Below, in pieces: positions 33,084 through 41,543 of a stretch of DNA of 56,440 nucleotides (position 1 is the first letter of the stretch; each line of letters opens with the position of its first letter). The notes beneath the pieces were generated by a model that searched no databases, was not told the origin of the DNA, and saw only the letters and a list, made by a program, of their open reading frames with translations. Both the position numbers and the translations under genes were made by a program. The stretch is from Paenibacillus fonticola DSM 21315 (lineage in GTDB: Bacteria; Bacillota; Bacilli; Paenibacillales; Paenibacillaceae): NCBI RefSeq assembly GCF_000381905.1, contig NZ_KB907280.1, forward strand, positions 1 to 56,440. Reading direction: 5' to 3'.

Positions 33084-33982
33084 GAAGGTTTCAGTGGACG
33101 TTGACTAGGCGACGAGCGCTCTTGGGAATTGCTTTTATCTCGCCGTGGCTGCTCGGCTTTATATTCTTATTTCTCATCCCGTTGATCCAGTCTGTCTCAT
33201 TCAGCTTTCATAAGCTGACTATGATCGAAGGCGGTTATGAGTTGACGGCGGTAGGGTGGCAAAATTTCAAAGATGCTTTGCTGGTAAATCCAACTTTTAA
33301 TCGGATCCTGACGGAATCTGTGATCGATATGATCATTAACGTGCCGTTAATTTTGTTCTTCAGTTTGTTTACGGCCACGCTGTTGAACCAGAAATTCCGG
33401 GGGCGAACGGCAGCGCGGGCGATTTTCTTTCTTCCGGTCATTCTGGCTTCTAGTGCCATTACAGCGGCTGAAGCCTCGGGTCTGATCAATTTGATCGGTG
33501 ACGCCAATGCCATTAATGAGTTGGGTGGCGCGGCATCCAGTTTTAACGGGGACTACATCATTATGATGCTGCTTGATCTCGGGATTCCAAACGTGTTCGT
33601 TGAGTACCTGATGGAAGCCATTCTGCGCATTTATGATATCGTCAGCAGCTCGGGGGTGCAGATTATTATATTTCTGGCGGCGCTGCAGAGCATTCCAGGC
33701 TCCATGTACGAGGTTGCCAAAATCGAAGGAGCCACGAGCTACGAGACGTTCTGGAAGATTACCTTTCCCATGGTGAGCCCACTGATTCTTACCAATGTGA
33801 TTTATACGATCATCGACTCGTTCTCGAACAGCACGATTACTCGAACCATATATACTACAGCCTTTCAATCGCTTAATTTTGGCCTGAGTGCAGCCATGGC
33901 CTGGTTATACACGTTGGTCATCGCCATCATCCTGATCGTTATCGGGGTGAGCGTATCGCGCCGGGTCTTCTACTACGATTAA
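33080..33982 (+). CDS. Sugar ABC importer permease, second pair, first subunit
   Basis: A 300-residue membrane protein with six helices ('LLGIAFISPWLLGFIFLFLI' near the N-terminus) and the EAA loop 'MYEVAKIEGATSYETFWKIT'. GTG 33080 overlaps the DUF5696 stop. It belongs to the LplB/UgpA type and makes a second permease pair with the next gene, so the island holds two separate channels. Confidence 0.85.
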   Translation: MRRFQWTLTRRRALLGIAFISPWLLGFIFLFLIPLIQSVSFSFHKLTMIEGGYELTAVGWQNFKDALLVNPTFNRILTESVIDMIINVPLILFFSLFTATLLNQKFRGRTAARAIFFLPVILASSAITAAEASGLINLIGDANAINELGGAASSFNGDYIIMMLLDLGIPNVFVEYLMEAILRIYDIVSSSGVQIIIFLAALQSIPGSMYEVAKIEGATSYETFWKITFPMVSPLILTNVIYTIIDSFSNSTITRTIYTTAFQSLNFGLSAAMAWLYTLVIAIILIVIGVSVSRRVFYYD

Positions 33983-34008
33983 GGCAAAGCTTAAGGGAGG
34001 TTAGCGGT

Positions 34009-35019
34009 ATGGAACTGCAAAAGGCGACCGCGCGCACCAAGCGTGCGTGGCTAGGCAATGGGGGACATCGCCTGAGAAGCAAGGTTCAAAATGCCTTGTG
34101 GTCTTTGTTCCGGTACGGCATTATATCGGGGATTTGCTTTGTCATTATTTATCCGATCATACGAAAGATAGCGGTAGCGATCATGGATAAGCAGGATATA
34201 TACAACCCGACGATTTTCCTCATTCCTCAAAATTTCACCTTGGATAATATCAGGACGGCGATGAAGGTGCTGAATTATTTTCCTACGCTCGGCAATACGC
34301 TTGTATTCGTGACGATCACGATGCTTTTTACGACGTTGTCATGCGCTTTGGCGGGATATGGGTTTGCAAGGTTTCATTTTCCGGGCAAAAATATTCTGTT
34401 CGGCCTGGCGATCCTAACGATCTTGATCCCTGCTAATACGTTAATGGTTCCGATGTATTTGCATTTTCGCAGCTTTGATTTTCTAGGTATCATTCACTTG
34501 CTGACAGGCAAAGAGGGGATGAATCTTATCAACACGTACTGGCCGACCACGATTTCAGCCCTTACGGCCAATGGATTGAAGGCAGGCTTGTTTATCTACA
34601 TTTTCCGCCAATTTTTTCGGGGACTTCCGAAGGAAATTGAGGAATCCGCACTGATCGATGGAGCCGGGGGTTTTAAGACGTTTTTCCGTATCATGCTGCC
34701 TAATGCGGTACCCCCGCTCATTACCGTGCTGCTGTTTTCCTTTGTGTGGCAGTATAATGACTCGTTCTATACTTCGTTATATATGAGTGAAATGAATCTG
34801 ATGCCGACGATGGTTGCCTCGATCGCAGCCAATGCCAATACGGTTATTCAATCGATGCTTCCGGGCGGGTATGACCCGAATGTGAAGATTGACCCCAACT
34901 ACATCGCGATGATCGTGGATACCGGCATATTATTGGTTATTGTTCCGCTGCTCGTGCTGTATTTGTTCGTTCAGCGATATTTCGTGGAAAGCGTGGAACG
35001 AAGCGGTATTGTCGGATGA
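34009..35019 (+). CDS. Sugar ABC importer permease, second pair, second subunit
   Basis: A 336-residue permease, longer than usual (280-300). It has a basic N-terminal extension of about 35 residues and insertions between membrane segments ('LTGKEGMNLINTYWP', 'MLPGGYDPNVKIDPN'). The EAA loop reads 'IEESALIDGAGGFKTFFRIM'. GGGAGG precedes the ATG. It partners the previous permease; which of the two binding proteins feeds them is unknown. Confidence 0.85.
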   Translation: MELQKATARTKRAWLGNGGHRLRSKVQNALWSLFRYGIISGICFVIIYPIIRKIAVAIMDKQDIYNPTIFLIPQNFTLDNIRTAMKVLNYFPTLGNTLVFVTITMLFTTLSCALAGYGFARFHFPGKNILFGLAILTILIPANTLMVPMYLHFRSFDFLGIIHLLTGKEGMNLINTYWPTTISALTANGLKAGLFIYIFRQFFRGLPKEIEESALIDGAGGFKTFFRIMLPNAVPPLITVLLFSFVWQYNDSFYTSLYMSEMNLMPTMVASIAANANTVIQSMLPGGYDPNVKIDPNYIAMIVDTGILLVIVPLLVLYLFVQRYFVESVERSGIVG

Positions 35020-35038
35020 AGCTGGAGAGGGAAGCGGG

Positions 35039-37360
35039 GTGCCGCCGATGTCGAGAAGAATGACGGCCCGTCAGCGCAAATTCATGATCGGCCTAGGCAT
35101 GCTCATAGTTGTTGGAATGATTCTGGTCGCGTTAGTTATGTTGGGAAATATGGGGGAGGATGAGGCTGTGAATGACCGAAATCGAAATGATGCAGCAGAG
35201 ACCCGGGCGGTGCCGGGAATCTGGGGAATCCAGGCGAACTCGGAGCAGGTAGGTCAGTATGAGAAGTTCGAATTGAAGCTCGATGTGGCGGGGGAGTGGG
35301 AGAATCCCTATGACCCGGATGAAGTAGATTTGGGGGCGTTATTTACTTCTCCCTCCGGCAAGGCATGGACGATCAACGGATTTTATGACGGGAGAGAGTG
35401 GCTTATTCGATTTGCTCCAGATGAAATCGGAGAATGGATCTATGAGGTTCATCTGATTACGGGTACCGGGGAATACCGTCATCAAGCGTTGACATTTACC
35501 GTGGAAAAGTCCTCTTACCATGGGGGGTTAACTGTGCCTGCGGGGGAGAGTGGACGTTTCCTAGCCTATCGCGACGGAACACCTTTCTTTGCGGCGCCTC
35601 TCGCTTACCCTTGGGGAGTTACGGAGAGCGGCCTGGATCGGATTAAGGCGGCCGGGGGGAATTTAATTACGTATTGGAATGGCAATTATGACCATGCGGG
35701 CAATGGGGGTGGAGTGCAGCAGCTGGAATCTAATCAGACAGGCCCTGGCCGCTATGATCCACAGAAAGGTGACCGGGTCGATGAACTGCTGGATTGGCTG
35801 GAGCAGCGCGGGATGATGATGAATTTTGTCGTATGGCCCCATGATTCGTTGGCCCACAACATTAATTGGCCCGCGACATGGAGTCAGAATGCCTATTCCT
35901 CGCTCGGGGAAGCGACAGAATTCTACAGCAGCGAGGAAATGTGGCAATATCAAGAGAAGCTTTACCGTTATATGATTGCGCGGTGGGGACATAGCCGGGC
36001 GTTTGGTATCTGGGATCTCATCGTTGAGGTGAATGGAACCGATGGTTGGCAGCTAGGAGATGCCGCCAAGGCGGATGAGTGGCTGACGCGTATTCATGCC
36101 TTTTTCCGAGACCATGATCCATATCGTCATCCTACAATGGGCTCTATGGCCGGCAACCGCGAGGATTATTGGGGGCATGCTTATGAGACCCTGGATATTG
36201 CAGATCGCGAGAATTATTACAATCTTCACCACACGGCCTTCGCGGAAGACATCCAGCTCCGATGGAAATCCTATCGCAAGCCGCTCTGGATCGGCGAGAC
36301 TGGTAATGTGACGGATCCTGCAATCTATCATCGGACGATCTGGACGGGGATTAGCAACGGACTGGCCGGCCTCCCAACTTGGTGGACTGAGGAGCATATG
36401 AATGAAGATATGCTGGAATCGATGAAACATGCCGTAGAGTTCATGCAGGACATCGATCTGGCAGAAGGGCGCGAACCGCTGGCAGCCGAGCCAAAGTGGA
36501 GTGAACGCCAGCTGCCTGCTACCCTGAATCTACTGCAGTTCGATACGTATTCCAGCTGGGCTCTGCCTTCATGGGCAGATGCCAATAAAGATTCCAACGG
36601 CGTAGTATACGAGCTGACGGCTTCTGGGGAAAAGGAGCAGCTTACCATCCATGCAGAAATGCGCTTTGCTACAGGCTCTTACGCACAAGGCGTGCTGGAG
36701 GGCATACCTGATGTGCACGATTGGTCTGGTTATGAACTATTAGAGGTGGAGATTTTCGTAGACGGCAAGGACTTAAGCGCTGACAGTGCCAGCAAGCTGA
36801 GGGCAAAGGTTGTATTGCACCCCGACGGGCAGTGGCGTGAAGCGGCCGATGTCCATGCAGCCCAGTTGCAGAAGGGATCTTGGGTCAAGCTGCAGGTTCC
36901 TCTCCGCGGCTCGGCAGGTTATTGGCAGGACGTAGAGCTTGCCCAGGAGCAGCTGAACCAGATCGCGAGAGTCGGCGTGAAGCTGTATTGCCTGGAATCA
37001 GACGCCGATGCTGGTTCTGTAACCGTGCAATTGCGGGGTCTGAAGCTCGTCTCGTCCACTCCGCCGGTACAGCGGGTCAAGCGGCTGGAGGGCTGGATGA
37101 TGCGGGGCGGACAGACTTCCTATGGCTGGGTTGTATCGGATGAGCAGCAGGCGGGCGGGGAAGAGATCGTGTTTGAAAATTGGGGCTCTCATCCGGTAGA
37201 GGTTGCCTGGTACGATCCATGGATGGGGGAGTGGGCAGGCCCGCAGATGCGGCAGCAGGCGCAGCCAGGGCCGGGTGGCGATTTAACTTTGCAGGTACCT
37301 GCTGACTATAAAAAACAGGACATTGCTTTTGTGCTGATCAGGCATCTGAAGGAAGGGTAG
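35039..37360 (+). CDS. DUF5060 glycoside hydrolase (GH-A clan-like), membrane-anchored
   Basis: About 773 residues. An N-terminal membrane anchor ('MIGLGMLIVVGMILVALVML') precedes a DUF5060 beta-sandwich (about 65-165), a TIM barrel (about 175-490), a CBM-like beta domain (about 520-690) and a closing sandwich with 'ENWGSHPVEVAWYDPWMGEW'. Candidate catalytic glutamates are in IVEVNG (about residue 330) and WIGETGN (about 420), the positions used by retaining GH-A enzymes. GTG 35039 has GAGGGA seven bases upstream; ATG 35048 is an alternative. It probably cuts the island's polysaccharide at the cell surface. Confidence 0.8.
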   Translation: MPPMSRRMTARQRKFMIGLGMLIVVGMILVALVMLGNMGEDEAVNDRNRNDAAETRAVPGIWGIQANSEQVGQYEKFELKLDVAGEWENPYDPDEVDLGALFTSPSGKAWTINGFYDGREWLIRFAPDEIGEWIYEVHLITGTGEYRHQALTFTVEKSSYHGGLTVPAGESGRFLAYRDGTPFFAAPLAYPWGVTESGLDRIKAAGGNLITYWNGNYDHAGNGGGVQQLESNQTGPGRYDPQKGDRVDELLDWLEQRGMMMNFVVWPHDSLAHNINWPATWSQNAYSSLGEATEFYSSEEMWQYQEKLYRYMIARWGHSRAFGIWDLIVEVNGTDGWQLGDAAKADEWLTRIHAFFRDHDPYRHPTMGSMAGNREDYWGHAYETLDIADRENYYNLHHTAFAEDIQLRWKSYRKPLWIGETGNVTDPAIYHRTIWTGISNGLAGLPTWWTEEHMNEDMLESMKHAVEFMQDIDLAEGREPLAAEPKWSERQLPATLNLLQFDTYSSWALPSWADANKDSNGVVYELTASGEKEQLTIHAEMRFATGSYAQGVLEGIPDVHDWSGYELLEVEIFVDGKDLSADSASKLRAKVVLHPDGQWREAADVHAAQLQKGSWVKLQVPLRGSAGYWQDVELAQEQLNQIARVGVKLYCLESDADAGSVTVQLRGLKLVSSTPPVQRVKRLEGWMMRGGQTSYGWVVSDEQQAGGEEIVFENWGSHPVEVAWYDPWMGEWAGPQMRQQAQPGPGGDLTLQVPADYKKQDIAFVLIRHLKEG

Positions 37361-37362
37361 GG

Positions 37363-37533
37363 ATGGATCAGAGAATATGGAATCATCGCCGGAGTCTAGG
37401 GTGCACCCAGGACAAGATCGCATCCGGGAAGCTTATCGTAGGATTTATCGGCGGTTCCATTACCGATGCGCGTCCAAGGTACAATTGGCCGGAGTATGTT
37501 ATTGCCTGGGGACGAACTTTCGGCTCGGTTTAG
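37363..37533 (+). pseudogene. Truncated SGNH/GDSL hydrolase
   Basis: The frame starts 2 bp after the glycoside hydrolase stop and codes 56 residues: a GDSL/SGNH N-terminus with block I 'KLIVGFIGGSITDARPRYNW' and the first helix 'PEYVIAW', then six unrelated residues and TAG. The catalytic Asp/His block at the far end is missing. A deletion has removed all but the first ~50 codons of what was probably an esterase acting on the same glycan. Confidence 0.75.
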
Positions 37534-37564
37534 TAGGTATTATACGTTAATCCTATGGGATGTG

Positions 37565-37622
37565 AAAAAAGCTCCCCTCATAGCAGCAGATTTTATTCTT
37601 AATCTGTCGGCTGTAGGGGAGC
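37565..37622 (-). terminator. Terminator of the DsbA/FrnE-like gene
   Basis: GCTCCCCT (37571-37578) and AGGGGAGC (37615-37622) form the base of a branched hairpin, with an inner CAGATT/AATCTG pairing. On the minus strand it is followed by six T, fitting the gene ending at 37674. Confidence 0.8.
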
Positions 37623-37673
37623 AATTCGTTTTATAGGAGAGTAGGGAAATTGTTTAGTTGTTATTGAACAATG

Positions 37674-38408
37674 TTATACGGAACAGGAGCCGTCCGAGCA
37701 GGATGGATCTGAATTAGACCCGGCTTCTGAGCTGCCGTCGGACTTGCCGTTAATGACTTGCAGAGGCTGCTGCTGGTCCTCCTGCCATACCTGCTGAAGC
37801 ACCTCCAGGAACGTCTCGCTCGGCTGTGCGCCGGATACGGCATATTTATTGTTGAACACGAAGAAGGGTACTCCGCTGATCCCAAGCCGTGCGCCTTCCT
37901 GGAGCTCTTCCGTCACCGTGTGATCTAAGTTGGCCTCCTCAAGAACCTTGAGCGCCTCTTGCTCGTTTAGGCCGATCTCAGCGGCTAACCGGGCCAGTGT
38001 AGGGTGATCTCCCAGGTCGAGACCTTCGGTGAAATAGGCCTTGAACAGCCGTTCTGCCAGTTCGTTGGCCTTGCCATGCTGCTTGGCGAATTGCGTTAGT
38101 TGGTGCGCATCATGGGTATTCGTTGGAATGACGCTGTCCATGTGGTACTCCAGTCCGACTTCCGCCGCCTGCAAGGTGACTTGGTCGTTCATTTGTTTGG
38201 CCCGCTCGTAAGGCATGCCGTACTTCTCGGCCAAAATCGTATTCATATCTTTGCCGGTATTCTTCTCCGCGTCGGGAGCGAGCTCGAAGCTGCGGAAGCC
38301 GACCTCGACCTGATCCCGGTGCGGGAATTGCTCCAGAGCTGCTTCGAATTTGCGTTTGCCGATATAACAGAACGGACAGGCGAAGTCTGACCATATATCT
38401 ACTTTCAT
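37674..38408 (-). CDS. DsbA-family oxidoreductase (FrnE-like)
   Basis: A 244-residue cytoplasmic thioredoxin-fold protein: CPFC active site at residues 11-14 (WSDFACPFCYIGKRKFE), helical insertion (60-150), and the cis-Pro loop 'GISGVPFFVFNNKYAVSGAQP'. FrnE-like proteins are disulfide oxidoreductases or isomerases in the cytoplasm and can support oxidative-stress tolerance. An unusual C-terminal tail (about residues 215-244) is Ser/Gly/Asp-rich with two Cys (DPSCSDGSCSV), which might act as an extra redox or metal site. AAGGAGGT precedes the ATG. Confidence 0.85.
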   Translation of the reverse strand: MKVDIWSDFACPFCYIGKRKFEAALEQFPHRDQVEVGFRSFELAPDAEKNTGKDMNTILAEKYGMPYERAKQMNDQVTLQAAEVGLEYHMDSVIPTNTHDAHQLTQFAKQHGKANELAERLFKAYFTEGLDLGDHPTLARLAAEIGLNEQEALKVLEEANLDHTVTEELQEGARLGISGVPFFVFNNKYAVSGAQPSETFLEVLQQVWQEDQQQPLQVINGKSDGSSEAGSNSDPSCSDGSCSV

Positions 38409-38469
38409 AATGTACCTCCTTAGGGTTCATTGGTTTATAAAAACTAAATCTGAACGTGCTGTACATGTT

Positions 38470-40269
38470 CTACTCTTCGATGATTTCCACTGGAACAAGC
38501 TTGAACTGTTCCACGTCGACCAGGCCCCGATTCGAAATGCGGATGTCAGGAATAACAGGCAATGCAATGAGCGAAAATGTCATGAACGGCGCGTTTAACG
38601 GGCAGCCCAGCTGCCGCCATGCGGCTACGAGCTGCTTTACTTCTTGAAAGACAGTTGCCAGCGGCTGATCTGACATGAGTCCGGCAATGACCATCGGTAC
38701 CGAGGCGAGAATTTGGCCGTCCTGCACCGCAATCATGCCGCCGCCCAGCTTAGCAAGCTCATTGGCTGCAAAGGCCATATCTTCTGCATTAGTACCCATA
38801 ACAAGCAGATTATGGCTGTCATGGGCGACTGTTGAGGCCACCGCTCCCCGTTTCAACTGGAATCCTTGCGCAAACGCTAAGGAGATTTGTCCTGTGCCAT
38901 GATGACGCTCAATACATGCTAATTGTACAATGTCCTGCTCCAAATCGGGACGGATCACGTCGTCGGACACAGGCAGTGTGGCCGTGCCCTTTTCGGTGCG
39001 GGCGCTGTTCTCAATAACCCGAATCAGATTCACCCTCGCAGACGTTCCCTTACTTTGGCTTTGCAGGAGAAAGTCATGCGTAGTCAGCGGCCGGGCTAAA
39101 TGAACAGATTGACGTATATGTTCCGGATAGACATAGCTCGGGAAATCGACTGACAATTTGCCTTCATCATAAACCAGATGTCCATTTGCAATAACGGTTG
39201 AAGGCTCCATCTGGCGCAAATCGTCCAGAAGCAGAATGTCCGCACATTTGCCGGGAGCGATACCGCCGATATCTCCATCCAGTTTAAAATATTTAGCTGT
39301 GTTGATCGTCCCCATCTGAATGGCGGTGACCGGATCAACGCCTTCCTCGATGGCCCGGCGAATGACATGATTGAGATGACCCTTCTCTACAAGGGTTTCT
39401 GGATAGACATCATCGGTCACGAGCATTATATTGCCGGTCTGCACCCGGTCTTCGGTTACGACTTTAATGACCTCTTTGACATCATGCCAGGCGGAGCCTT
39501 CGCGGATCATCAGGTGCATGCCGAGGCGCAGCTTGCTCAGTCCTTGCTCGCGCGTGACGGTCTCATGACAAGAGTTTACTCCTGCTGCAATATAAGCTTG
39601 GAGCTGCTGCTCGTCCTCACTCGGATAATGGCCGGTCACTGCTTTGCCAGCCTGCAGGGTAGCTTTAATTTCTCCAGTCATTTTCGGTTCTCCGTGAACG
39701 ACCCCTGGAAAATTCATAACCTCGCCCAAGCCGGCAACGCCGTCCCAGGTCATTCCTTCCGCGATATCGGCGACATGAAGCTCGGCGCCCGAATCCTCTA
39801 AATCGGTAGTGGACGGAACGCAGGAAGGGAACGTGGTGTACACTTTAAGCGGCAAGCTGCGGCCTTCTTCATGCATAAGGCGGACACCTTCTGTTCCGAA
39901 TACGTTAGCGATTTCATGCGGATCCATAAATATAGCTGTCGTTCCCTTAGCGAGTGCAGCCTTGGCGAATTCAGTCACGGACAGCATCGTGCTCTCGACA
40001 TGCATATGTCCATCAAGCAGTCCGGGGGAAATAAATCGGCCTGTGGCATCGATAACTTGGGTATTTGCCCCTATGATATGCCGGGCATGGCCAACATACG
40101 CAATCCGTCCGTGTGCGATGGCCACATCGGTGTTCTCTATTAGCTCTCCGGTATAAACATTAACCAATGTTCCATTTGTAATAACCAAATCTGCGGGCTG
40201 TTTTCCCATAGCTACCTGACCCAGATGATAACTGACGTCATATAGCCGATTCGATGTGTATTTGCTCAT
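38470..40269 (-). CDS. ade: Adenine deaminase
   Basis: A 599-residue amidohydrolase converting adenine to hypoxanthine and ammonia for purine salvage. The metal site shows in 'GLLDGHMHVESTML', then 'MDPHEIANVFG', 'GHYPSEDEQQLQAYIAAGVN', and the C-terminal domain ends with the typical 'SFIALPVIPDIRISNRG'-like run. An upstream frame to 40326 adds 19 residues, but ATG 40269 has AGAGGA next to it and AAAGGAG further upstream and gives the family's normal N-terminus. It lies downstream of the clpP terminator as an independent unit. Confidence 0.95.
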   Translation of the reverse strand: MSKYTSNRLYDVSYHLGQVAMGKQPADLVITNGTLVNVYTGELIENTDVAIAHGRIAYVGHARHIIGANTQVIDATGRFISPGLLDGHMHVESTMLSVTEFAKAALAKGTTAIFMDPHEIANVFGTEGVRLMHEEGRSLPLKVYTTFPSCVPSTTDLEDSGAELHVADIAEGMTWDGVAGLGEVMNFPGVVHGEPKMTGEIKATLQAGKAVTGHYPSEDEQQLQAYIAAGVNSCHETVTREQGLSKLRLGMHLMIREGSAWHDVKEVIKVVTEDRVQTGNIMLVTDDVYPETLVEKGHLNHVIRRAIEEGVDPVTAIQMGTINTAKYFKLDGDIGGIAPGKCADILLLDDLRQMEPSTVIANGHLVYDEGKLSVDFPSYVYPEHIRQSVHLARPLTTHDFLLQSQSKGTSARVNLIRVIENSARTEKGTATLPVSDDVIRPDLEQDIVQLACIERHHGTGQISLAFAQGFQLKRGAVASTVAHDSHNLLVMGTNAEDMAFAANELAKLGGGMIAVQDGQILASVPMVIAGLMSDQPLATVFQEVKQLVAAWRQLGCPLNAPFMTFSLIALPVIPDIRISNRGLVDVEQFKLVPVEIIEE

Positions 40270-40311
40270 TCCTCTGTCGCTCCTTTGCTTCCTGGCGGCC
40301 AAATTGCAAGA

Positions 40312-40350
40312 AAGGCTGTCCGCCAAGCAAACAGCTCAGTGGACAGCCTT
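40312..40350 (-). terminator. Terminator of clpP
   Basis: AAGGCTGTCC (40312-40321) and GGACAGCCTT (40341-40350) pair perfectly just past the clpP stop; TTTCTTG follows on the minus strand. Confidence 0.8.
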
Positions 40351-40363
40351 AATTATGTTATTA

Positions 40364-40960
40364 TTATACGCCTTCTGCGGTGACTCTTTCAATCACTTTG
40401 TCGACGATCCCGTACTCTGTCGCTTCAGCCGCGCTCATGAAGTAATCGCGATCGGTATCCCTCTCAATTCGTTCCAGCGGCTGGCCTGTACGCTCTGCAA
40501 GAATGTGGTTCAGCTTATCGCGCATTTTGAGAATGCGGCGGGCGCGGATTTCGATGTCGGAAGCCTGGCCCTCGGCACCGCCAAGCGGCTGATGAATCAT
40601 GATCTCGCTGTTCGGCAGCGCATAGCGTTTGCCCTTCGCGCCTGCATTCAATAGGAATGCTCCCATCGAAGCGGCGAGTCCGACGCAAATGGTGGATACA
40701 TCGGATTTGATAAATTGCATTGTATCATAAATGGCCATGCCTGCGGTAATCGAGCCGCCGGGGCTATTAATGTACAAATGAATATCTTTGCCTGGATCTT
40801 CTGCATCAAGGAACAGCATCTGCGCAATGATGGAGTTGGCAACGACGTCATTCACTCCGCTACCAAGGAAGATAATTCGGTCTTTCAGCAGTCTGGAATA
40901 AATATCGTATGCACGTTCTCCGCGATTGCTCTGTTCAACGACCATTGGAATATAACTCAC
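40364..40960 (-). CDS. clpP: ATP-dependent Clp protease proteolytic subunit
   Basis: A 198-residue serine protease subunit that assembles into two stacked heptamers and degrades proteins fed by ClpX, ClpC or ClpE. The triad is Ser98 (AASMGAF), His123 (IMIHQPLGG) and Asp172. The start is GTG 40960, eight bases after AAGGAGG, giving MSYIPMVVEQ. The promoter overlaps a CtsR operator about 145 bases upstream, so it should be heat- and stress-inducible. tRNA-Arg lies upstream, the same neighbour as in B. subtilis. Confidence 0.97.
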   Translation of the reverse strand: MSYIPMVVEQSNRGERAYDIYSRLLKDRIIFLGSGVNDVVANSIIAQMLFLDAEDPGKDIHLYINSPGGSITAGMAIYDTMQFIKSDVSTICVGLAASMGAFLLNAGAKGKRYALPNSEIMIHQPLGGAEGQASDIEIRARRILKMRDKLNHILAERTGQPLERIERDTDRDYFMSAAEATEYGIVDKVIERVTAEGV

Positions 40961-41108
40961 CGATAAAACCTCCTTAGATTCAAAGCTATTTCAGCCTTGC
41001 GACAGGCAAGGCCCGCTCTGCAGCGACTGTATAGCTTCTATTGTAATATGGGTTCTGGCATCGATTCAATCAATCTCATAATTGACGTAATCGAGAAATA
41101 TTAACCTC

Positions 41109-41148
41109 ATCATAAACAATTTTAAACAGAAAGTCAAAGATGGTCAAA
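41109..41148 (-). promoter_or_regulatory. clpP promoter overlapped by a CtsR operator
   Basis: On the minus strand -35 TTGACT (41132-41137) and -10 TATGAT (41109-41114) are 17 bp apart. On the plus strand AGTCAAA-GAT-GGTCAAA (41132-41148) matches the CtsR heptad repeat with its 3-nt spacer exactly and covers the -35 box, so CtsR would block polymerase. Confidence 0.85.
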
Positions 41149-41223
41149 CTTATTTTAAAAAAAAGAAAAGGCATCCGCCAGTGTATGTTGAAATACGGGG
41201 AAATAGGCCAAATGGCAAAAAAG

Positions 41224-41253
41224 AAAATAAAAAAAGCCTTGCTGGAAGGCTTT
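41224..41253 (-). terminator. Terminator of the tRNA-Arg gene
   Basis: AAAGCCTT and AAGGCTTT arms around CCAGC, followed by T on the minus strand, 30 bases past the tRNA. Confidence 0.85.
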
Positions 41254-41281
41254 GCGTTAAAATGCAGCTGTGAAATTATGA

Positions 41282-41356
41282 TGGCGCGCCCGCGAGGAAT
41301 CGAACCTCGATCTCAGGCTCCGGAGGCCTACGTCATATCCATTGGACCACGGGCGC
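41282..41356 (-). tRNA. tRNA-Arg (anticodon CCG)
   Basis: 75 nt, minus strand. The acceptor stem is GCGCCCG/CGGGCGC, the anticodon loop CUCCGGA reads CCG, the T arm holds GAGGTTCGATTCCTC, and CCA is encoded. CCG reads the CGG codon. The clpP-tRNA-Arg adjacency is conserved in Bacillus. Confidence 0.95.
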
Positions 41357-41421
41357 AAATTTAGCGTAACAAAAATGATTATATGGTATTGGGAAATAAA
41401 AAACAAGTGGAAATTTCTAAA

Positions 41422-41458
41422 TAGGGCAGCACGGCCCACTGCGGAACGCGCTGCCCTA
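41422..41458 (-). terminator. Terminator of the minus-strand binding-protein gene
   Basis: TAGGGCAGC (41422-41430) and GCTGCCCTA (41450-41458) pair perfectly; TTTAGAAATTT follows on the minus strand. Confidence 0.75.
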
Positions 41459-41543
41459 CCTGATTACTTTTATTGACCCCTTTTCATTGGCTTTTGTACA
41501 GTGCCACTGCTTGCTGCCCATTGGCGACTGTATAGGCTAGCCG

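Noticed and set aside
41140..41364. Small plus-strand open frame over the tRNA-Arg gene
   Set aside because: It covers a clear tRNA, its terminator and the CtsR site on the other strand; no protein family is recognisable.
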